A stretch of DNA of 9,069 nt from Planctomycetaceae bacterium. GTDB taxonomy: Bacteria; Planctomycetota; Planctomycetia; Pirellulales; UBA1268. The stretch is from the NCBI GenBank assembly GCA_947453125.1, contig CANGGC010000051.1, positions 1 to 9,069 of the forward strand, in the 5' to 3' direction. A program made the translations under genes and the position numbers. The notes beneath the pieces are model-generated. The model made no database searches. It saw nothing but the letters and a program-made list of their open reading frames with translations, and was not told the origin of the DNA. This document shows positions 4,786-9,069 of the stretch, in pieces (the stretch's first letter is position 1; every line of letters begins with the position of its first letter).

Positions 4786-6536
4786 CCTCGCCCCTCTCGC
4801 TCCGATCGCGATGGTCGTCAGGCCGGCTCCCTCGGGCAGCCAGGGGGGTGGTCCTGCTGATCCTTCTCGCCCTCCCCTTGGCTGGCTGCGGCCCCCGGGC
4901 CACGCGCGGCCGGCCGACCACCAAGGCCGACCGGCGCGCGGCCACCACCGCTCCCTTGTCCTCCCCTGACCAGGCCAGTGGCGTGGTGGCAGCCCAGCCG
5001 ATGTCTCGGGAAGTCCGTGACAAACTCCTCGAAGGGGCGATGGACGTCCTCGGCAACCTGGAGGCGTACGAGGAGGCGGTCGCCTTTCCCCAGGTGTTCG
5101 ACCGCCTCAACCAGTGGAGCCATGCCATGGCGGGGGCGGGCAACGCCGATCCCTGGCGTCTCGACCCGCTCCTCGACACCCTCCCTGAGCGGCTCCGGGG
5201 GGACGACCTTGCCAAGGGGATTGGTGAACTGGCGTTCGATGCCACGGGCGATGTTGTGGCTCTCCGTGATCAACGCTGGTTGGCCGATGTGGCCGCCACG
5301 GCCCGCGGCGACGCGATCGAGGATCTGGCCGTCGCCCGCGCGCTGTTTGACTGGACGGTCCGGTCGCTGGCGGCCACGAGCGATCCGCCGATGGTGCCCA
5401 CCGACGCCAATCCCGGGAGCCGGTGGTTCTCGACGGGAGAGATCCTCCTGTCGGGGCGGGCCAGCGCTCCGCAGCGGGCGTGGGTGTTCCTCGAGCTCGT
5501 GCGGCACGCCGGGCTCGACGGCGTCATGCTCGCGACCGGCGACCGGGCCGCCGGGACGCTCCGCCCCTGGATCCCCGCCGTGCTCTGTGGCGACGACGCC
5601 TATCTCTTCGATCCCGGGTATGGCATGCCGATTCCTGGCCCGGCGGGCGAGGGGGTGGCCACGGCCCGGCAGGCGGCGAGCGATCCAACGATCCTCGCCG
5701 GCATGTCCCTCCCCGATCGGCCCTATCCCGTCCAGGCGCCCGACATCGAGCGACTCACCGTTCTCATTCCGGCCACGCCATGGAGTCTGTCGCGGCGGAT
5801 GCACCTCCTCGATCGCCAACTCGCCGGCGCCCGCCGCGCTGATCTGGCCATCGATGCCACGACGTTGGCAACACGGGCCCTCGCCGCCCTGCCGAGCCCT
5901 GCCGCCGCCAGCCAGAACGCGGATCCGCCGCCGGCCGGTTCGGTCGTCGAGCGGCCGAGCGGGTTGTGGGAGTTTCCTTGGGAGACGCTCGCCCGCCGAC
6001 GCGCGCTTCGCCCGGCGGTCGACGCGGCGCTGGGGAAGGAACTGGCGGTCATGGGGGTGGCGCTCCAGCAGACCGACGCCAACCGCGAGGCGCGGTCGTT
6101 CCGCCCGCTCTACGCCGCCCGGCTGCGCGAGTTTCGCGGCGTTCTCGACGGCCCCGATGGGGCGAAGATGGCCTACCTCGCGGCCCGTCCCGGAAATGCC
6201 GTGATTGCGGAGATGCTCCGTGGCCTGCCGCCGCCGCAGGCCGAGCAAGTGAAGCGGATGTACGACGAACTCAAGGGGGACGCGACCTACTGGCTCGGCG
6301 TGCTCACGCTGGGCGAGAAGGAATACGAAACGGCCGTCGATTACCTCGACCGGATGACGCTCCAGGCGAACCCCGATGGGGTCTGGTCTGATGCTGCGAG
6401 AGCGAATCTGGCCCGGGCCCGTCTCGCCCTCGGCGAGCGGGACGAGGCGGCCCGTCTGCTCCGTGAGGACGCCTCGCCACAGCGGTTTGGCAGTCGTCTG
6501 CTCGCCGATCGACTCTCCGCACCCCCCCCTCAGTGA
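4782..6536 (+). CDS. Putative lipoprotein with transglutaminase-like fold and TPR-like repeats
   Basis: A 584-residue protein of unknown function, probably a membrane-anchored lipoprotein facing the periplasm. The N-terminus has five arginines in the first 21 residues, a hydrophobic stretch (22-34, VVLLILLALPLA) and the lipobox LAGC with Cys36 as the lipidation site. Residues about 176-290 look like a transglutaminase-like core: a helix with LARALFDWTV-type spacing, then SGRASAPQRAWVFLELVRHAGLDGVML (223-250 region), then PWIPAVLCGDDAYLFDPGYG. In active relatives the first segment carries the catalytic Cys and the second begins with His; here those positions read Ala/Pro and Arg/Pro, while the Asp of FDPGYG stays. 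It is therefore likely non-catalytic. Residues about 499-565 form TPR-like helices (ATYWLGVLTLGEKEYETAVDYL). GGGAGG lies seven bases before the ATG, inside kdsA, and the four-base overlap suggests coupling. A cell-envelope role is inferred from this neighbour only. Confidence 0.8.
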   Translation: MTSPLSLRSRWSSGRLPRAARGVVLLILLALPLAGCGPRATRGRPTTKADRRAATTAPLSSPDQASGVVAAQPMSREVRDKLLEGAMDVLGNLEAYEEAVAFPQVFDRLNQWSHAMAGAGNADPWRLDPLLDTLPERLRGDDLAKGIGELAFDATGDVVALRDQRWLADVAATARGDAIEDLAVARALFDWTVRSLAATSDPPMVPTDANPGSRWFSTGEILLSGRASAPQRAWVFLELVRHAGLDGVMLATGDRAAGTLRPWIPAVLCGDDAYLFDPGYGMPIPGPAGEGVATARQAASDPTILAGMSLPDRPYPVQAPDIERLTVLIPATPWSLSRRMHLLDRQLAGARRADLAIDATTLATRALAALPSPAAASQNADPPPAGSVVERPSGLWEFPWETLARRRALRPAVDAALGKELAVMGVALQQTDANREARSFRPLYAARLREFRGVLDGPDGAKMAYLAARPGNAVIAEMLRGLPPPQAEQVKRMYDELKGDATYWLGVLTLGEKEYETAVDYLDRMTLQANPDGVWSDAARANLARARLALGERDEAARLLREDASPQRFGSRLLADRLSAPPPQ

Positions 6537-6554
6537 AGCGCCCCCCCAGTGAAT
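6522..6554 (+). repeat. Short direct repeat at the lipoprotein gene end
   Basis: A C-run followed by (CT)CAGTGAA occurs at the stop codon and again as CCCCCCCAGTGAA at 6541-6553. The stop TGA (6534-6536) lies inside the first copy. It looks like a small local duplication at the edge of the tandem repeat that follows. Confidence 0.4.
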
Positions 6555-6617
6555 CGGGAACTCGAGCGGGAACTCTAGCTCGAGCGGGAACTCTAGCTCT
6601 AACGGGAACTCGAGGAG
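6555..6617. repeat. Tandem repeat, 18-bp period, core CGGGAACTC
   Basis: CGGGAACTC starts at 6555, 6567, 6585 and 6603, giving spacings of 12, 18 and 18. The full unit is CGGGAACTCTAGCTCGAG; the first copy lacks six bases and the last is partial. CTCGAG and CGAGC...GCTCG inverted pairs inside it allow alternative hairpins. It lies between the lipoprotein stop and the rpmE promoter candidate, and its base composition differs from the flanks. Copy number may vary between strains. Confidence 0.8.
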
Positions 6618-6623
6618 GATGCG

Positions 6624-6652
6624 TTGCGGGCCGGGGCGGGAGCGGCTACAGT
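6624..6652 (+). promoter_or_regulatory. Candidate rpmE promoter
   Basis: TTGCGG (6624-6629) and TACAGT (6647-6652) are spaced by exactly 17 bases, about 70 nt before the rpmE ATG. The short leader holds a 5-bp hairpin CCCGG/CCGGG (6687-6702). The layout resembles the DUF4912 candidate TTGCGT-17-TACCGT. Confidence 0.4.
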
Positions 6653-6721
6653 GGGGGGCTTCCATCTGACGTCCTCCGCTTCCGAGCCCGGTCCCGTCCG
6701 GGTCCCGCCCTGAGTCATGCC

Positions 6722-6988
6722 ATGAAAGACGACATCCACCCCCGTTACATCGAAACCGTGGTCCGTTGTGGCTGCGGCAATACCTTCCAGACCCGGAGCA
6801 CCATGCCGGAGTTGAAGGTCGACATTTGCAACGTCTGCCATCCGTTCTTCACGGGGAAGCTGAAGTTTGTCGACACGGCCGGCCGGATTGAGAAGTTCAA
6901 GACGAAGTTCGCCGGCGCCGGCTATGCGAGTCTCAAGAAGGGGAAAAAGGCCGCCCCGGCCCCTGCCGCCGCAGAACCGACGTCCTGA
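6722..6988 (+). CDS. rpmE: 50S ribosomal protein L31 (bL31), zinc-binding type
   Basis: An 88-residue protein of the large ribosomal subunit. MKDDIHPRY at the N-terminus, the CxC of RCGCGN (Cys16, Cys18) and ICNVCHPFFTGK (Cys36, Cys39) give the four-cysteine zinc site of the C+ form, followed by GRIEKFKTKF. The tail (about 72-88) is lysine then alanine/proline-rich and longer than in the 70-residue E. coli protein. The open frame extends upstream to 6533, but similarity begins exactly at ATG 6722. No clear Shine-Dalgarno is seen before it. It is followed after 108 nt by prfA, a common neighbour. A C+ L31 usually releases or stores zinc and is sometimes backed up by a C- paralog; none is in this window. 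Confidence 0.95.
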   Translation: MKDDIHPRYIETVVRCGCGNTFQTRSTMPELKVDICNVCHPFFTGKLKFVDTAGRIEKFKTKFAGAGYASLKKGKKAAPAPAAAEPTS

Positions 6989-7023
6989 GCGGTTGCCGGT
7001 TCAGGTTCGTCTCAGCGCGGGGC

Positions 7024-7054
7024 TTGACTGCCTCGATGGGGCACTGGCTATCCC
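7024..7054 (+). promoter_or_regulatory. Weak candidate promoter for prfA
   Basis: TTGACT (7024-7029) is a near-perfect -35, but the best -10 (TATCCC, 7049-7054) needs a 19-base spacer. It would start prfA about 35 nt before its ATG. Read-through from rpmE is an equally good explanation for expression. Confidence 0.25.
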
Positions 7055-7096
7055 GCGCGTGAGCGCCCAGGCGACGGATCGAGGCTCCACCGGACG

Positions 7097-8182
7097 ATGC
7101 GCGACCAGCTCGAAGCGAAGCTCGCCCGGTTCGAGGAACTCGAACGGGAGTTGATCGACCCAGACGTGGTCGCCCAGCCACAACGGCTGGCTGCGGTCGC
7201 GCGGGAGCATGGCTCGCTCGCTCGCCTGGCACGGCGTTACCGGGGCTTTGTCGATCTTGAGCGGCAGATCGCCGAGCTCGACGCGTTCAGCCACGGAGAT
7301 GATCCGGAGTTCAGAAGCCTTGCCGAGGCGGAGCTTCCCGATCTCCGGGCCCGCCGGGAGCAGGAGTGGGACGATCTCCTCGATCTCTGTTCCGATGACG
7401 GCGACGCCGATCGCGGCCGGTGTGTCATGGAACTCCGAGCCGGCACGGGGGGTGACGAGGCCGCCCTCTTCGTTCGCGATCTCTACGAGATGTACCGGCG
7501 TCATGCCACCGAGCAGGGGTGGCAGGTCGAGCTCCTCGATGCCAGTCCGACCGAGCTCGGCGGATTCAAAGAGCTCGTCCTCGGCCTCTCCGGGGATGCG
7601 ATCTACCGTCTTCTCCAGTGGGAGAGCGGTGGCCATCGGGTGCAACGCGTCCCCGACACCGAGACGAAGGGACGGATCCACACCTCGGCTGCGACGGTGG
7701 CAGTGCTGCCAGAGCCTGAGGATGTCGAGGTGACGATCGCCCCCGACGAATACCGCAAGGATCTGTTCTGCGCCAGCGGGCCGGGTGGCCAGCATGTCAA
7801 CAAGACCGCCTCGGCCGTCCGTCTCACCCATCTCGAGAGCGGTCTGGTGGTCCAGTGCCAGGACGAGAAGAGCCAGCACAAGAATTTCGCGAAGGCGTTG
7901 CGCGTCCTTAAGGCGCGGCTCTACGAGCTCCGCCGCAGCATCGAACACGAGAAGCGGGCCAGCGAACGGAGGACGCTCGTCGGCTCGGGCGACCGGAGCC
8001 AGCGGATCCGGACCTACAATTTCCCGCAGAACCGGCTGACCGATCACCGCATCAACGAGAGCTTCACGCTCGATCAGGTGATGGCTGGCCGACTCGGACT
8101 GGTGATTCAGGCGATCGAGGAGCATGCCCGGCAGCAGCGCCGAGCCGACATGGAACGATCCTCGAAGCCGTCGACACCCTGA
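7097..8182 (+). CDS. prfA: Peptide chain release factor 1
   Basis: A 361-residue factor, close to the 360 residues of E. coli RF1, that reads UAA and UAG in the ribosomal A site and triggers peptide release. The codon-recognition tripeptide is the PxT form (Pro186-Asp187-Thr188 in RVPDTE), followed by GRIHTSAATVAVLPE; RF2 would have SPF. The catalytic loop is SGPGGQHVNKTASAVRLTH with Gly230-Gly231-Gln232, the glutamine that PrmC methylates. Further matches are ELRAGTGGDEAALF and DRSQRIRTYNFPQNRLTDHRIN. The ATG at 7097 has only GAGG about 15 bases upstream, so the ribosome site is weak. prmC starts 19 nt after its stop, an arrangement found in many bacteria. Confidence 0.97.
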   Translation: MRDQLEAKLARFEELERELIDPDVVAQPQRLAAVAREHGSLARLARRYRGFVDLERQIAELDAFSHGDDPEFRSLAEAELPDLRARREQEWDDLLDLCSDDGDADRGRCVMELRAGTGGDEAALFVRDLYEMYRRHATEQGWQVELLDASPTELGGFKELVLGLSGDAIYRLLQWESGGHRVQRVPDTETKGRIHTSAATVAVLPEPEDVEVTIAPDEYRKDLFCASGPGGQHVNKTASAVRLTHLESGLVVQCQDEKSQHKNFAKALRVLKARLYELRRSIEHEKRASERRTLVGSGDRSQRIRTYNFPQNRLTDHRINESFTLDQVMAGRLGLVIQAIEEHARQQRRADMERSSKPSTP

Positions 8183-8201
8183 ACGAAGCGGAGCATCCTT
8201 G

Positions 8202-9068
8202 ATGACCGAGGACGTGTGGACGGTGGGGCGCCTGCTCACCTGGACGACTGACTGGCTCGCCGGCAAGGGGAGCGACTCCCCCCGGCTCGATGCCGAGGTG
8301 CTTCTGGCCCATGTTCGCGGCTGTCCGCGGATCGCCCTCTACACGGCCTTCGACGACGTGGTCGACGAGGCCGGGCGGACGCGCTTTCGCGGCCTCGTCA
8401 AGCGGCGCGGCGAAGGGGAGCCGGTCGCGTACCTCGTCGGCAGCAAGGAGTTCTTCTCGCTGGCCCTGGCCGTATCCCCTGCGGTCCTCATTCCCCGTCC
8501 GGAGACAGAGGGGCTCGTTGTTCGCGCCATCGATCTGTGCCGCCCCCTCGAGTCACCGCGGATCGCCGATGTCGGCACCGGCTCCGGCGCCATCGCAGTG
8601 GCGCTGGCCAAGCACCTCCCCAAGGCACACCTCGTCGCCATCGACATCTCCGCTGACGCCCTCGCGGTGGCGCAGGCCAACGTCACACGTCACGCGCTCG
8701 ACGGCCGGATCGAGCTGGTCGGCTGCGACCTGTTGGATTCCCCCTCGGCGGCCGGACCCTTCGACTGCATCGTCAGTAATCCCCCCTACGTCCGCGCCGA
8801 CGAGTTCGCCGGGCTCCCCCGCGATGTCCGTGACCACGAACCGAAGAGCGCCCTCGTGGCGGGGCCGACGGGTGTTGAGGTTGTTGAGCGGCTCGTCGAG
8901 GCGGCCGAGAGCCGGCTGGCGACGGGCGGATGGCTGCTGGTGGAGATCGGCCCCACGACGGTGGCGGCGGCCGAGGGGATCTTCGCCCGCCGGCCCTGGC
9001 TCGTTCCCGGCCCGACGCTCGCCGACATGGCTGGCCTGCCCCGGATCGTCCAGGCCCGCAAGCTTTGA
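8202..9068 (+). CDS. prmC: Release factor glutamine N5-methyltransferase
   Basis: A 288-residue SAM-dependent methyltransferase that methylates the GGQ glutamine of release factors. Residues 1-85 form the small helical N-terminal domain. The Rossmann domain follows, with IPRPETE (the family signature before motif I), the SAM-binding DVGTGSG (Asp123, Gly125-Gly129), the acidic motif II AIDIS, and the catalytic NPPY at 193-196, which holds the glutamine amide. ATG 8202 was chosen because similarity starts near it and CGGAG lies about 10 bases upstream; the frame stays open to 8124 but that part overlaps prfA. The stop at 9066-9068 is one base from the window end, so the gene is complete and its terminator or next gene is not visible. 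It lies directly behind its substrate gene prfA. Confidence 0.96.
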   Translation: MTEDVWTVGRLLTWTTDWLAGKGSDSPRLDAEVLLAHVRGCPRIALYTAFDDVVDEAGRTRFRGLVKRRGEGEPVAYLVGSKEFFSLALAVSPAVLIPRPETEGLVVRAIDLCRPLESPRIADVGTGSGAIAVALAKHLPKAHLVAIDISADALAVAQANVTRHALDGRIELVGCDLLDSPSAAGPFDCIVSNPPYVRADEFAGLPRDVRDHEPKSALVAGPTGVEVVERLVEAAESRLATGGWLLVEIGPTTVAAAEGIFARRPWLVPGPTLADMAGLPRIVQARKL

Positions 9069-9069
9069 G

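Noticed and set aside
4818..6665. Minus-strand open frame of 615 codons
   Set aside because: Antisense of the lipoprotein; its start lies in the tandem repeat, giving a repeated Glu-Phe-Pro-Leu stretch that is an artefact.
7001..8266. Minus-strand open frame of 421 codons
   Set aside because: Antisense of prfA, whose GGQ and PxT motifs are decisive.

Overview
The window suggests a planctomycete, probably a member of the Pirellulales-type lineages. The evidence is high GC, a protein joining TPR repeats to two RNA polymerase alpha-CTD modules, a DUF4912 protein with a Rho-N-like N-terminus, Kdo synthesis in an otherwise Gram-negative-like gene set, and weak or irregular Shine-Dalgarno sequences. 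This placement rests on recognised families only; no search was run.

Layout. Positions 1-403 hold what may be the last 22 codons of a plus-strand gene (1-69), then a hairpin-rich non-coding stretch with a short RNase P-like motif (232-284) and two tandem palindromes (295-318). On the minus strand, read right to left, come a 130-nt candidate structured RNA ending in a strong T-tract (about 3490 to 3355), tRNA-Thr(CGT) (3134-3061), a TPR protein with tandem alpha-CTD domains (3031-1688), an intrinsic terminator (1610-1581), and a DUF4912 protein (1513-404). A 790-nt divergent intergenic region (3135-3936) separates this block from the plus-strand genes.

Plus strand. kdsA (Kdo-8-phosphate synthase, metal-dependent class) overlaps by four bases a lipoprotein with a transglutaminase-like fold and TPR-like repeats. 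After a 185-nt gap with an 18-bp tandem repeat come rpmE (L31), prfA (RF1) and prmC (which methylates the RF1 GGQ motif). RF1 and its modifying methyltransferase are 19 nt apart, a common bacterial arrangement.

Most of the window is housekeeping. The parts worth a second look are the structured RNA candidate with mutually exclusive GGCCCCACC pairings, the TPR/double alpha-CTD protein directly behind a tRNA, the lipoprotein that seems to have lost the transglutaminase catalytic residues, and the RNase P-like motif with no catalytic core. I found no CRISPR array, insertion sequence, phage gene or defence system.
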